A DNA stretch of 36,456 nucleotides from Candidatus Magasanikbacteria bacterium RIFOXYB2_FULL_38_10. Lineage in GTDB: Bacteria > Patescibacteriota > Patescibacteriia > Magasanikbacterales > UBA10003. Made by a program: the position numbers and the translations under genes. The first letter of the stretch is position 1. The number at the start of each line of letters is the position of its first letter. Under the pieces are notes generated by a model, which was not told the origin of the DNA, searched no databases, and worked only from the letters and a program-made list of their open reading frames with translations. The stretch is taken from NCBI GenBank assembly GCA_001783145.1, contig MFQT01000016.1, forward strand, positions 105,249 to 141,704, in the 5' to 3' direction. Positions 22,177-30,600 of the stretch are shown here, in pieces.

Positions 22177-22202
22177 TAATTGTTAAGAAAGTTAAACAAA
22201 AG

Positions 22203-22237
22203 AAAAAACCGCTTTTAAGCGGCTTTTTCTTTTGTTT
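22203..22237 (+). terminator. Bidirectional terminator between holA and the GGDEF gene
   Basis: AAAAACCGCTT, TTA, AAGCGGCTTTTT with T-rich flanks on plus and A-rich flanks upstream. The stop codon of the convergent GGDEF gene is in the loop (22215-22217). Confidence 0.85.
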
Positions 22238-23363
22238 TCAATTCTTTTAATTTTGTGGCTAATTTAATATGGGCTTGTCTTTCCAGGGTTTTTTCAAATT
22301 CTGCTAATCCAGTTTCATTAAATTTAGCTGTGTCTTCTATGGTTCTTTTATTTAATTGGCGCAATTGGCGTAGATAAAATTGCAATCCTTTGTTGTCCGC
22401 GTCTGATTTTTTAGCCCCTTCCACAATCATGGCTTCAATTTTGTCCGGTAAATCTGTGGTATAAATTAGAAACGTATTTTTTTCTATTTTGGCCAAATTG
22501 CCTGCCTCGTCAGCCATATGTCTGGCACTTTTTAAACTGGTTTTTTCTTCAGCCTTAATTATTTTAACGCCGGCACTGACTGAAAGTTTTTGGGGACCGT
22601 CGGGGGTTTCATAGGTAATAGTGCCAAAAGCTGTCAAAAGTCTTTGAATGGTTTTTTCCACTTCCGAGGCTTTAATATGAGTGAAAAGAATCACAAACTC
22701 ATCTCCGCCAATGCGGCTGGCTAAATCCGTGCTTCTAATAAGGCCTGGTTTTTCCGGAGTCCCTTTAATTATTTCTCCCATTTTTGCCAAAATTTCCGTA
22801 TCGGCTCTGTCGTGACCAATTATTTCATTGATAGTTTTAAAATTATCAACATCAAAAGCCACATAGGCGCTCACCAGTTTATCTTGCTCCGGCAGTTCTT
22901 TATTATATTCCTGAGCCAGTTTTTGAGCCGCAGCCAAGGTTTCTTCGGCATAACGGTCAAAGGCCCCACCGCGATACAACCCGCTAATATGATCAATCTC
23001 CGCTTCTTGTTTTAATTCAAACAATTCAATGGCCTGATGAGCGGCAGCTTCCTTAATATTTTCTCGCTCCGCCATAAAAATAGTTGTGGTATTAGGGCCG
23101 TTTTCCGGGTTTTGCGTAGCAGTACCCCAAGCTTTTTTAAAAGCTTCTCCTGTTTTTCCTTCACCTTTAATTCTTCCAGCTTCCTTTCTAAAGGCTCCGG
23201 CTAACCCGTGTCCCATATCTTGTCTTAGGTTTTGATAATAATTAATCAAAAATTCCTGTTCGCGACGAGATAAATCAGAATGAACCTGCAGATAATCCTT
23301 AATTAGAGGATGAATTTTTAATAGTTCGGTTTCTGGGGAATAACCGCGACGTTCATTGTTCAT
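22215..23363 (-). CDS. GGDEF-domain protein, probable diguanylate cyclase
   Basis: 382 residues from the ATG at 23363, chosen because an earlier in-frame ATG (23378) lies inside the terminator hairpin. The N-terminal 120 residues are charged and helical (YSPETELLKIHPLIKDYLQV) with no TM segment or known sensor domain. The GGDEF domain (about 135-305) has FDVDNFKTINEIIGHDRAD, RIGGDEFVILF with an intact active site, and RSTD five residues before GGDEF, which is the RxxD product-inhibition site. Thus it should make cyclic di-GMP from two GTP and be feedback-inhibited. A helical C-terminal tail follows. It is downstream of rpsT, separated by a hairpin. Confidence 0.88.
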   Translation of the reverse strand: MNNERRGYSPETELLKIHPLIKDYLQVHSDLSRREQEFLINYYQNLRQDMGHGLAGAFRKEAGRIKGEGKTGEAFKKAWGTATQNPENGPNTTTIFMAERENIKEAAAHQAIELFELKQEAEIDHISGLYRGGAFDRYAEETLAAAQKLAQEYNKELPEQDKLVSAYVAFDVDNFKTINEIIGHDRADTEILAKMGEIIKGTPEKPGLIRSTDLASRIGGDEFVILFTHIKASEVEKTIQRLLTAFGTITYETPDGPQKLSVSAGVKIIKAEEKTSLKSARHMADEAGNLAKIEKNTFLIYTTDLPDKIEAMIVEGAKKSDADNKGLQFYLRQLRQLNKRTIEDTAKFNETGLAEFEKTLERQAHIKLATKLKELKTKEKAA

Positions 23364-23373
23364 ATTTTTAAAA

Positions 23374-23403
23374 CACAATCCCTCCGTGAGAATGGAGGGA
23401 TTG
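23374..23403 (-). terminator. Terminator or attenuator after rpsT
   Basis: CAATCCCTCC (23376-23385) pairs perfectly with GGAGGGATTG (23394-23403) around eight bases. On the minus strand TGTTTTAAAAAT follows, so the T tract is short; read-through into the GGDEF gene, whose ATG is 11 bases further on, is possible. Confidence 0.6.
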
Positions 23404-23409
23404 AGAAAA

Positions 23410-23673
23410 TTATTTTAATGAATTTATTTTGTTCATTAATCTGGATTTTAATCTGTTAGCAGTATTAGACTTGATAGCCTTGACCTTGGCCGCCTTATCA
23501 CAGGTTTTTTGCCAGTCTTTGGCTAAGGTTTGGGCTATCTTTTTTTCTTTGGCTGCTATTGCTTTTTTAATCTTTTTCTCTAAATTACGCAAGGTATTTT
23601 TAAGGGCATTGTGTTTTATGGTTGCCTTTTTAGCCTGACGTAAAGCTTTGATTGCCGCTGGTTTATTTGGCAT
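23410..23673 (-). CDS. rpsT: Ribosomal protein bS20
   Basis: 87 residues, very basic and helical: MPNKPAAIKALRQAKKATIK, HNALKNTLRNLEKKIKKAI and the C-terminal NTANRLKSRLMNKINSL. This is the bS20 pattern and length. It binds 16S rRNA in the small subunit body. It has a perfect promoter that overlaps the 3' end of rmuC, and a leader of about 46 bases. Confidence 0.95.
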   Translation of the reverse strand: MPNKPAAIKALRQAKKATIKHNALKNTLRNLEKKIKKAIAAKEKKIAQTLAKDWQKTCDKAAKVKAIKSNTANRLKSRLMNKINSLK

Positions 23674-23725
23674 AAGTACATTAACTGATAAATTAAATTG
23701 AGAGCGTTTTTTTGAGACTTATTAT

Positions 23726-23754
23726 ATTATAGCAAAATTAGCTTAAATTGTCAA
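23726..23754 (-). promoter_or_regulatory. Consensus promoter of rpsT
   Basis: Minus strand TTGACA (23754-23749), exactly 17 bases, TATAAT (23731-23726), with TTTGC before the -10. Both hexamers are perfect. The -35 is inside the last codons of rmuC. Confidence 0.9.
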
Positions 23755-24811
23755 GGCTGGGCTTATCAATTTGCAAAACTTCTATTTCTTTTTCCCCGCC
23801 GGTAATGTGCATGATATCTTTGTCTATTTTGTTTAATTCTTTATAGGCGGTATTGTAGGAATTAACCGTGGTGCTTAAATTATTACCCAGTTTTTTAAAA
23901 TAATCATCGTAAGCGATTAAATGTTTGCTTAAATCCCCTACTTTTTTAATTACATCTTTGATGGATTCTTCCATTTGCAGGGCGCGCAGGCCTTGCAAAA
24001 CGGTTTGGAGGTAAGCTAAAAAGGAAGTGGGAGAAACAATAATCACATGTTTTTCCTTGGTGGCATATTCAATCAAGTCTTTGGTGTTTACTTTAACCGC
24101 ACCCACCTGATTGATTAATAAATCATAATAAATGGCCTCGGCCGGAATAAACATAAAAGCAAAATCCGTAGTTCCCTTGTCTGGCAAAACATATTTGGCG
24201 GTTTCATCAATACGGTTTTTTAAATCTTGTTTAAAAATTTTTTCTAGCTTTTCTTTTTCTACAGGGTTATGTTCGGCAATTATGCGATTGTAATTTTCTA
24301 AAGAAAATTTGGAATCAATAGGAATTATTTTATCTTTAACAAACACAGCCGCGTCCACAATCAAGTCGCTCCCCTCTTCATTTTTGCCTAATTTGTATTG
24401 CATCTGGAAACTTTTAGGCGGTAAAACATTTTTTAAAACTGTTTCCAAATAATATTCACCCAAAATGCCGCGCTGTTTGGGATTTTTTAAAATATCTTCC
24501 AGGCTTTGTAATTGCTCGGCAAAACCCACTACGCTTTTATTGGTTTCTTCCAGTTTAGTCAGCTTTTCTGTCACATCTTGGATAATACGGGTAGAGATGC
24601 CGTATTGTTGTTGGACAGATTTATGAGTTTCGGCCAGTTTGGCATCTACAGTTCTGGTTAATTCACTAATTTGATTTTGCAGCATTAAAAAAATGTTCTC
24701 CGTCCCCTCTTTGGGCTTTTGCATGATTTGGATTTTTTGCAGTAAAAACAAAAGAAGGAAGATAACGGCGATAGCGAGGAGGGAAAAAATTAAAATTAAG
24801 GCAGTGGGCAT
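23738..24811 (-). CDS. rmuC: RmuC-family DNA recombination protein
   Basis: 357 residues. One N-terminal TM helix (3-26), a coiled coil (about 35-105), then the RmuC core: GILGEYYLETVLKNVLPPKS (about 120-139), VDAAVFVKDKIIPIDSKFSLE (about 152-172), FAFMFIPAEAIYYDLL (about 219-234) and HVIIVSPTSFLAYLQTVLQ (about 255-273). A nuclease-like fold is predicted for this family, and it limits inversions and rearrangements at short inverted repeats in E. coli. The membrane anchor plus coiled coil is normal for it. The gene runs from a weak upstream promoter and is followed by rpsT. Confidence 0.93.
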   Translation of the reverse strand: MPTALILIFSLLAIAVIFLLLFLLQKIQIMQKPKEGTENIFLMLQNQISELTRTVDAKLAETHKSVQQQYGISTRIIQDVTEKLTKLEETNKSVVGFAEQLQSLEDILKNPKQRGILGEYYLETVLKNVLPPKSFQMQYKLGKNEEGSDLIVDAAVFVKDKIIPIDSKFSLENYNRIIAEHNPVEKEKLEKIFKQDLKNRIDETAKYVLPDKGTTDFAFMFIPAEAIYYDLLINQVGAVKVNTKDLIEYATKEKHVIIVSPTSFLAYLQTVLQGLRALQMEESIKDVIKKVGDLSKHLIAYDDYFKKLGNNLSTTVNSYNTAYKELNKIDKDIMHITGGEKEIEVLQIDKPSLDNLS

Positions 24812-24955
24812 AATTTAGATTGAATAGTTTATGGATTTTTTTGATGAACTTGTTAAATATGTTTAAAATTTATCACATTAGAAGGGTTTTTACAAACTTG
24901 GGTTTGAATTTGGGGATTAGGCCTTAAGGTTGGTTAATTTTTGTGAAATAAGGCG

Positions 24956-25078
24956 ATGACAGACCTCTTGAAAAAAATCAATCAAATGGGTATAATCATT
25001 GAGAGTTCTGTTTTAGTTAATTTATTGCGAGCGATGTTTGAATTGTTTTGGCAAATGGCTGATTTAATTAAAAAATAG
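24956..25078 (+). CDS. Possible small protein of 40 residues
   Basis: An ATG with AAGG three bases upstream opens 40 codons: MTDLLKKINQMGIIIESSVL, then VNLLRAMFELFWQMADLIKK. It would be amphipathic to hydrophobic with Lys at both ends, like membrane-active micropeptides. A promoter (24968-24996) lies inside its first codons and would instead transcribe only a shorter form from ATG 25007 or the tRNAs. Nothing else supports it. Confidence 0.15.
   Translation: MTDLLKKINQMGIIIESSVLVNLLRAMFELFWQMADLIKK
24968..24996 (+). promoter_or_regulatory. Promoter, possibly for the tRNA pair
   Basis: TTGAAA (24968-24973), 17 bases, TATAAT (24991-24996). The first certain gene downstream is tRNA-Arg, about 210 bases away. 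Confidence 0.4.
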
Positions 25079-25212
25079 AATTAGAACTAAATACATTTGG
25101 CGACACATAGTTTAATGTAGAATAAGAGATATTTACTTTAAAAAATTGAGTTTTTTTTAAAATTAGTTCCATAAGGAACTTCAAACCTATTGACCTGACC
25201 ATTTTGGCTAGT

Positions 25213-25284
25213 GCCCCCATAGTTCAATGGATAGAACAACCCCGTCCTAAGGGGTGGATGTGTGTTCGATTCATACTGGGGGCA
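25213..25284 (+). tRNA. tRNA-Arg (anticodon CCU)
   Basis: Acceptor GCCCCCA/TGGGGGC, D stem GTTC/GAAC, anticodon stem ACCCC/GGGGT with loop GTCCTAA (anticodon CCT), T stem GTGTG/CATAC with one G-T pair, loop TTCGATT, discriminator A. It decodes AGG. CCA is not encoded. Confidence 0.95.
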
Positions 25285-25384
25285 GTAGCTAGAATAGACA
25301 GGTAATGATTTTTTAATGTGATAATGAAAAAGTAAGTCTTTGGGGATTTGGTTAATGAAACAAAAAATTAGGTTGTTTTTTAAT

Positions 25385-25455
25385 GGGCCTATAGTACAGT
25401 GGTAGTACACCGCATTCGCATTGCGGGGGCGGCAGTCCGATTCTGCCTAGGTCCA
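25385..25455 (+). tRNA. tRNA-Ala (anticodon CGC)
   Basis: Acceptor GGGCCTA/TAGGTCC includes the G3-U70 wobble pair that identifies alanine tRNAs. D stem GTAC/GTAC, anticodon stem CCGCA/TGCGG with loop TTCGCAT (anticodon CGC), T stem GGCAG/CTGCC with loop TCCGATT, discriminator A. It reads GCG. The D loop is short and CCA is not encoded. Confidence 0.93.
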
Positions 25456-25468
25456 TTTTTGATTGAAA

Positions 25469-25617
25469 TTTGTATACACTAGTCTATACAAATTTTTTGT
25501 TATTAAGCTTATTTTATGTTTTTTTAATTTTAGAATTATTTGGCTAATTAAGAAAAGAAGTACAGTGGAACAATTTAATGTTCATCTGAGCTGTTTGTAT
25601 AGACTAGTGTATACAAA
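25469..25617. repeat. Pair of inverted 24-bp lox-like dyad sites
   Basis: Site 1 (25469-25492) has arms TTTGTATA and TATACAAA around spacer CACTAGTC. Site 2 (25594-25617) has the same arms around GACTAGTG. Site 2 is the exact reverse complement of site 1, over all 24 bases. An AT-rich 101-base segment lies between. Site 1 has longer arms (11 bp, AAATTTGTATA) and is followed by a T tract, so it can also act as terminator of tRNA-Ala, 13 bases upstream. The arm ends next to the spacer (GTATA/TATAC) and the spacer form NNNTANNN match the inner part of loxP-family sites. Confidence 0.7.
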
Positions 25618-26072
25618 TAGAATAGAAAGTCAATTTGCTGTCTAGCTGTCTGTTTTAAAAAGGTTTGTTAAAACCATGTATATCTTTTGTTGATTTGGCA
25701 TTTTTTAAAGTTAGGTGAAAACCCTTGACCCAAGAGTCGAGGCATCTGGGCGGGTTTTTTAGAAGTTATGTCAGTTTCGCCAACATAACAAATTTTATTG
25801 TGAGCTCATAATAGAGGAAATTGAGACAAAAAAGAAATTGATTATAAAAAATTTTGTTTTTAGAGATTAGGGGGTAAGTGCGCATAAAGAGTTCCTTGCG
25901 GAACTTTCTATTATTTTTTCTTTTATTTTCTCCAATTTTAGCTATTAAAAAGTGTCGTAAAATAATATAATAACAAAAAATATAAGCTTTACTAACCCCC
26001 TTACTTTTTAGAGTAATTATTTTTATTTATGCACAAGTGAAATTTTACTTAAAATGTGCTAAAATTAAAGAT
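25618..26072. other. Gene-free stretch with three hairpins
   Basis: No gene seen. Hairpins: AAAACCC...GGGTTTTTT with inner CCCA/TGGG (about 25717-25760), terminator-like but with no gene before it; GTTATGT/ACATAAC (about 25766-25790); and AGTTCC TTGC GGAACT (25890-25905) followed by T-rich sequence. A related AGTTCC/GGAACT hairpin lies at 25165-25180, before tRNA-Arg. The first hairpin could end a small RNA transcribed from an unseen promoter. Confidence 0.4.
26060..26065 (+). promoter_or_regulatory. Extended -10 of the surface-protein operon
   Basis: TAAAAT preceded by AATGTGC, the same extension seen at 5606, 7045 and 16089. The predicted start falls on or one base before the ATG at 26073, implying a leaderless mRNA. 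No good -35 is visible at 17 bases. Confidence 0.45.
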
Positions 26073-26741
26073 ATGAAAAAAGTTTTGTTTCTCTCTTGTT
26101 TTTTGATTGTTTTAAGTTTTCCTTTGGTTGCCTCGTCTTTAACCATGGAGTCAACTAATTTTAAGGTTGTTACAGATGTAGTTAATGTAGGAGGGGGATT
26201 ATCCACCTCTACTAATTATCAAATTATAAATACTTCTGGGGAAATGGGTAGCCAGCCCACTCAATCTACCAGTACCAATTTTATTATTGACTCTGGTTTT
26301 TTTGGCGCCGATTCGGCAACCAGTCTGGCCGTTACATTATCAACTGATTCCATAAATTTTGGTACATTATCCCTTAGCTCCGTAGCCAGCGCCTCGCAGA
26401 CTTTAACTGTTTCCACTAACGCCGTTACAGGTTATACCACAACTATTAATGATGACGGCGACTTGCGTTCCGGTTCCAATGTTATCACTGATATTCCCAT
26501 AAATGGAACTGTGACTGCCGGCACAGCCGGTTATGGAATCAGCACCTCCGGATCAGCCGGTAAGATGAACAGTACCACCACCTCAACTCCACTTACTACC
26601 AGTTCGCAAATTGTAGCCTCCAATTCTGCTGCGGCCGGCAATGAGGAAACAATTATCACCTATAAAGCGGCGGTTGGTTCCGGCACAGCTTATGGCACTT
26701 ACAGCCACATAGTCACTTTTACCACTATGGTAAATTATTAG
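26073..26741 (+). CDS. Secreted beta-rich surface protein
   Basis: 222 residues from ATG 26073, chosen over an upstream ATG (26037) because it begins a signal peptide (MKKVLFLSCFLIVLSFPLVA, cleavage near ASS-LT) and follows the promoter. The mature N-terminus, MESTNFKVVTDVVNVGGGLS and STSTNYQIINTSGEMGSQPT, is a repeat pattern I know from CPR surface proteins. The rest is Thr/Ser-rich beta sequence with almost no charge, ending in GTYSHIVTFTTMVNY. That end and the following WxLIP-like gene recall the WxL/DUF916 surface systems of Gram-positives, but no Trp-x-Leu motif is seen. It is the first gene of a four-gene operon and ends ten bases before the next gene. Confidence 0.75.
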   Translation: MKKVLFLSCFLIVLSFPLVASSLTMESTNFKVVTDVVNVGGGLSTSTNYQIINTSGEMGSQPTQSTSTNFIIDSGFFGADSATSLAVTLSTDSINFGTLSLSSVASASQTLTVSTNAVTGYTTTINDDGDLRSGSNVITDIPINGTVTAGTAGYGISTSGSAGKMNSTTTSTPLTTSSQIVASNSAAAGNEETIITYKAAVGSGTAYGTYSHIVTFTTMVNY

Positions 26742-26751
26742 TTGTTTTTTT

Positions 26752-27663
26752 ATGGAGGTTTTTTTAAAAACTTTTTTTTTCTCTCGCGATTTTAAAATAG
26801 GCGCAATTTATTTTTTTGTCTTAATCTTTTTTTTGTTTTTTAAAATCTTTCCGGTTCAGGCGCTGACAGTCAGTCCTCCTCTTTTTAAAATAGAAGCTGA
26901 AAAGGGGACTGCAGTAACAAAAAAAATAAAAGTTTTTAATGAAACCAACCAGCCTCTGACAATTTATTCTTCAATAGAAAATTTTGAACCTGATAAAAAC
27001 ACCGGTTTGCCAGTTTTTTTAGGAAATAGTAATTTTACGAATTTGGCGCAATGGATTTCTGTGGAACCACAAAAAATTAGTTTACCGAGTGGAGAAAGTA
27101 AAGAAGCGCAGGTTATTATTAATATTCCGGAGACAGCCGAACCCGGCGGACATTATGCCGCCATTTTTTGGACCGAGGCGCCTCTTAAAGATGCGGGAGT
27201 GCAACTGGTAAACCGTTTAGGTTCCCTGATTTTATTAAATGTTTCCGGAGTTATTAAGGAAGAATTAAAAATTGTAGATTTCAGAAAAAATGAAAATAAT
27301 TCATTTTTTTTGCAAATAGAAAATTCCGGCAATACTCATCTTGAGCCTTCCGGTCAAATTAAAATTTTTAACAGTGACAATGAACAAATATCCCTCCTGC
27401 CCGTTAATTCCGTCAGACAAAATATTTTACCGCAAAGTCGCAGAAATTTTTCATTGAGTGGCGCCAATCTTAAGTGGGGGAAATACAGCGCTAAAGCTCA
27501 ATTATATTTTGGTAAAGATAAATCAGTGGAGAGCCAAACAATCACTTTTTGGGTTTGGCCACAAAATTTATTTTATAACTTAGCCGGTATCGCCGCGGTA
27601 ATTCTAGTAATTTTTGTTATTTATAAAATGGCCAAGAAAAGATTTTTAAGATATGAAAGATAA
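26752..27663 (+). CDS. WxLIP-like (DUF916-type) membrane-anchored surface protein
   Basis: 303 residues. After a short start comes a hydrophobic signal segment (about 17-37; cleavage near VQA-LT). TVSPPLFKIEAEKGTAVTKK is the usual opening of DUF916/WxL-interacting domains, followed by IKVFNETNQPLTIY, PGGHYAAIFW (about 144-153) and a second Ig-like domain (about 178-265). A C-terminal TM helix (about 273-293) with a basic tail (KMAKKRFLRYER) anchors it with the domains outside. In Gram-positives this family tethers WxL proteins to the wall; a similar scaffolding job for the neighbouring proteins is inference. The stop overlaps the next start by 11 bases. Confidence 0.8.
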   Translation: MEVFLKTFFFSRDFKIGAIYFFVLIFFLFFKIFPVQALTVSPPLFKIEAEKGTAVTKKIKVFNETNQPLTIYSSIENFEPDKNTGLPVFLGNSNFTNLAQWISVEPQKISLPSGESKEAQVIINIPETAEPGGHYAAIFWTEAPLKDAGVQLVNRLGSLILLNVSGVIKEELKIVDFRKNENNSFFLQIENSGNTHLEPSGQIKIFNSDNEQISLLPVNSVRQNILPQSRRNFSLSGANLKWGKYSAKAQLYFGKDKSVESQTITFWVWPQNLFYNLAGIAAVILVIFVIYKMAKKRFLRYER

Positions 27664-30600
27664 AAGGCGGAATATTTTTTTAAATGTTTTTTTTCTTCTT
27701 TGTCTGTTTTTGGGCAGTTTATTTTTGATGACTCAATTTGTTAAAGCGGGAACCTCCACTTCTACAGGAACCACTACGGTTAACGGAAATTATCCCCAGC
27801 CTACCGGTTGTACGGGATCAGGATGCGGAACATCAGGAGATTCTACCGTGCCCGGGGTCATTAGCAATTTATCTGTCAGCTCTACCACTTCCAATAGTAT
27901 TACTTTAAAATGGACCGCCCCCGGAGATGATGGTACCAGCGGCACTGCTTCCGCTTATGATTTGCGTTATTCCTCTTCCAATATTACGGAGGGCGATTGG
28001 GCTTCTGCCACTCAAGTAGTAGGGGAACCGGCTCCGGCAGTGACCGGCACAGTTCAAGAAATGACTGTTATAGGATTAGCCTCCCAAACAACTTATTATT
28101 TTGCTCTTAAAACAACCGATGAAGTAAGTAATTTATCCGGTTTGTCTAATGTTGTTTTCGGTTCTACCTTGCCTCCTGTTGCGCCAGATACCACGGCTCC
28201 CGCAATTTCTGATATTAGGGTGACGATTTTATCGGTTGATTCAGTAAGGATTGCTTGGAATACCAATGAAAACGCCACCTCTTCCGTTGTGTATGGCTTA
28301 ACCACCAATTATGAAATAGGTTCTGTTACAGGTCAGATATTCACCACTTCTCATAGCCTTGATTTGTCAGGGCTATCAGCCGCAACCACTTATCATTTTA
28401 AAGTAAAATCCACCGATGCCAATTTTAATGAAGCTGTGTCAGAGGACGGGACTTTTAATATAGGAGATATTACCCCGCCTATAATTTCTAATATCCAAAC
28501 ATCCAATATCACCGGTGTTAGCGCCAGAATAACCTGGCTCACCAATGAAAACGCCACCTCTTCCGTTGTGTATGGCTTAACCACCAATTATGAAATCGGT
28601 TTTGTTTCCGATGAAAGTTTTAAGACAACGCATCTTCTTAATTTATCATCCTTACAACCAGAAACTACCTATCATTTTAAAGTAAAATCCGCCGATGCCA
28701 ATTTTAATGAAGCAGAATCAGCCGACCAATCTTTTGTTACGCGCGATGCCGCTCCGCCCATAATTTTCAATATTCAATCCGCTCCTCAAATAATTTCAGC
28801 AACTATCAGTTGGGAAACTAATGAAGATGCTGATTCACAGGTAGCCTACGGATTAACCAGCGCTTTGGGCTCTTTATCTTCCAACACTAATTTGGTTAAA
28901 ACGCATAGTTTAACCGTTGGCAGTCTACAGTCCAATACTCAATACTATTTTTCCGTTAAATCAACTGATACCGATGGCAACCAAGCTAGTGGGCCGTTGC
29001 TTTCTTTTACAACCTCACGAGATCTTCTGGCTCCATCCAATGTTAATAGTTTAACGGCCGCGGCAGAAAATCAAAAAGTAACTCTGTCCTGGCAAAATCC
29101 TGGTGATACTGATTTTACCGGTGTAATGATAAGGCGAGGTTCTACAAGATTTCCTTCCACTCCGGCTGAAGGAGATTTGATTTTTCAAGGACGCGTCGCC
29201 TCTTTTGCGGATTCCGGTTTAACTAACGGCACTCTTTACTATTATACGGTATTTGCTTATGATAGTTCGGAAAATTTTTCCAGCGGCGCCATTGCTTCGG
29301 CTATTCCTACCAGCGGTACTCCCATACAGCCCCCAACGGGTACAGGTATCAGCGGTGGAGAAGAATTACCAATTTATTTAAGTGATTTTCAATTCAGCGT
29401 GGCTCAAGGCAAAATTACCGTACCAACAAATCAAGAAATTTCTTTTTTGCCTAACACCTCTTTAAAAATAAACATACCCGCCCAAAAATTATTTTCAAGC
29501 GCCCAACAGCTTATTTTAAGCGTTGACAACAGTTCTTATCTTTTAAAATTTGATTTAATAAAAAATTATTGGGAAACGGAAATTACTTTGCCAGGGACAG
29601 TTGGCAAATTTCCCGCCACCTTAATAATTAATTTGGCGGATCTAAGAACAAAAATTCTTAATTGGACCGCTGATATTGTTCCTTTTGGCAGAATTTTAGA
29701 AAAGAAAAATGGAAAAGAGATTCCGGTAGAGGGAGTCAAAGTCTCTTTATTAACCAGCCCAACCTTATGGCCGGCCGAGGCTTATGGGCAACAAAATCCG
29801 CAAACCACCAACGCCAATGGCGAATTTGGTTATTTGGTGCCGGTGGGAAATTATATTTTACATATAGAAAAAGAAGGCTATCAAACACAAGAAACAGGAT
29901 ATTTTTTGAGCAGAGGAGTGGTGGTGAACAATCAACTGCAAGTTTTAGCTATTCCTCCCAAACTTGAAGATGTTATAGACCCTAATGTTTCCGTGGTTCA
30001 AAACATTGTTAATGTGGCGGAAAATTTAGGAGAAAAGACCTCCTTTGCCGCTAAAGTTGTTTCACAAAAAGCCCTTGCTTCTGCCAAAGACGCGGTTAAA
30101 AATGCCAATGAGTTTGTAAACAATCCCATAGTTAAAGAAACCACTAAAGATGTTGTGGCGCCGGTGGTAGCCGGAGCGGCGGCGGTTAGCGCCACTACGG
30201 CCGTGGGCGCGTCGCAATTTATTCTTTATCTGCGTTTTCTATTTACCCAGCCGATTCTGGTTTTGTTTAGGCGCAAGCGCAAAGGCTGGGGCGTGATCTA
30301 CAACTCTTTAACTAAAATGCCTTTAGATTTGGTGACGGTGCGTTTGCTTGATGCCGAGAGCAAACGGGTAATGCAAACAAAAGTGACAGATAAAGAGGGG
30401 CGTTTTGCTTTTTTGCCTGCCCCCGGCAAATATTTGATTGATTTAAAACAAGGCGGGTTTAAATTTCCTACAGATTTTTTTCTTAATTTTAAAGAGGATC
30501 ATGCTTTTTTAGATTTATACCATGGGGAAATTATAGAAGTTAAAGAAAAAGGAGCTGTTATTACCCCTAATATTCCTTTGGATCCTTTGGGTGAAGAGCT

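Noticed and set aside
25463-25645. Plus-strand open frame of 60 codons
   Set aside because: It spans the two inverted sites and their AT-rich spacer. Its start lies right behind tRNA-Ala without a ribosome-binding site, and the product has no recognisable pattern.
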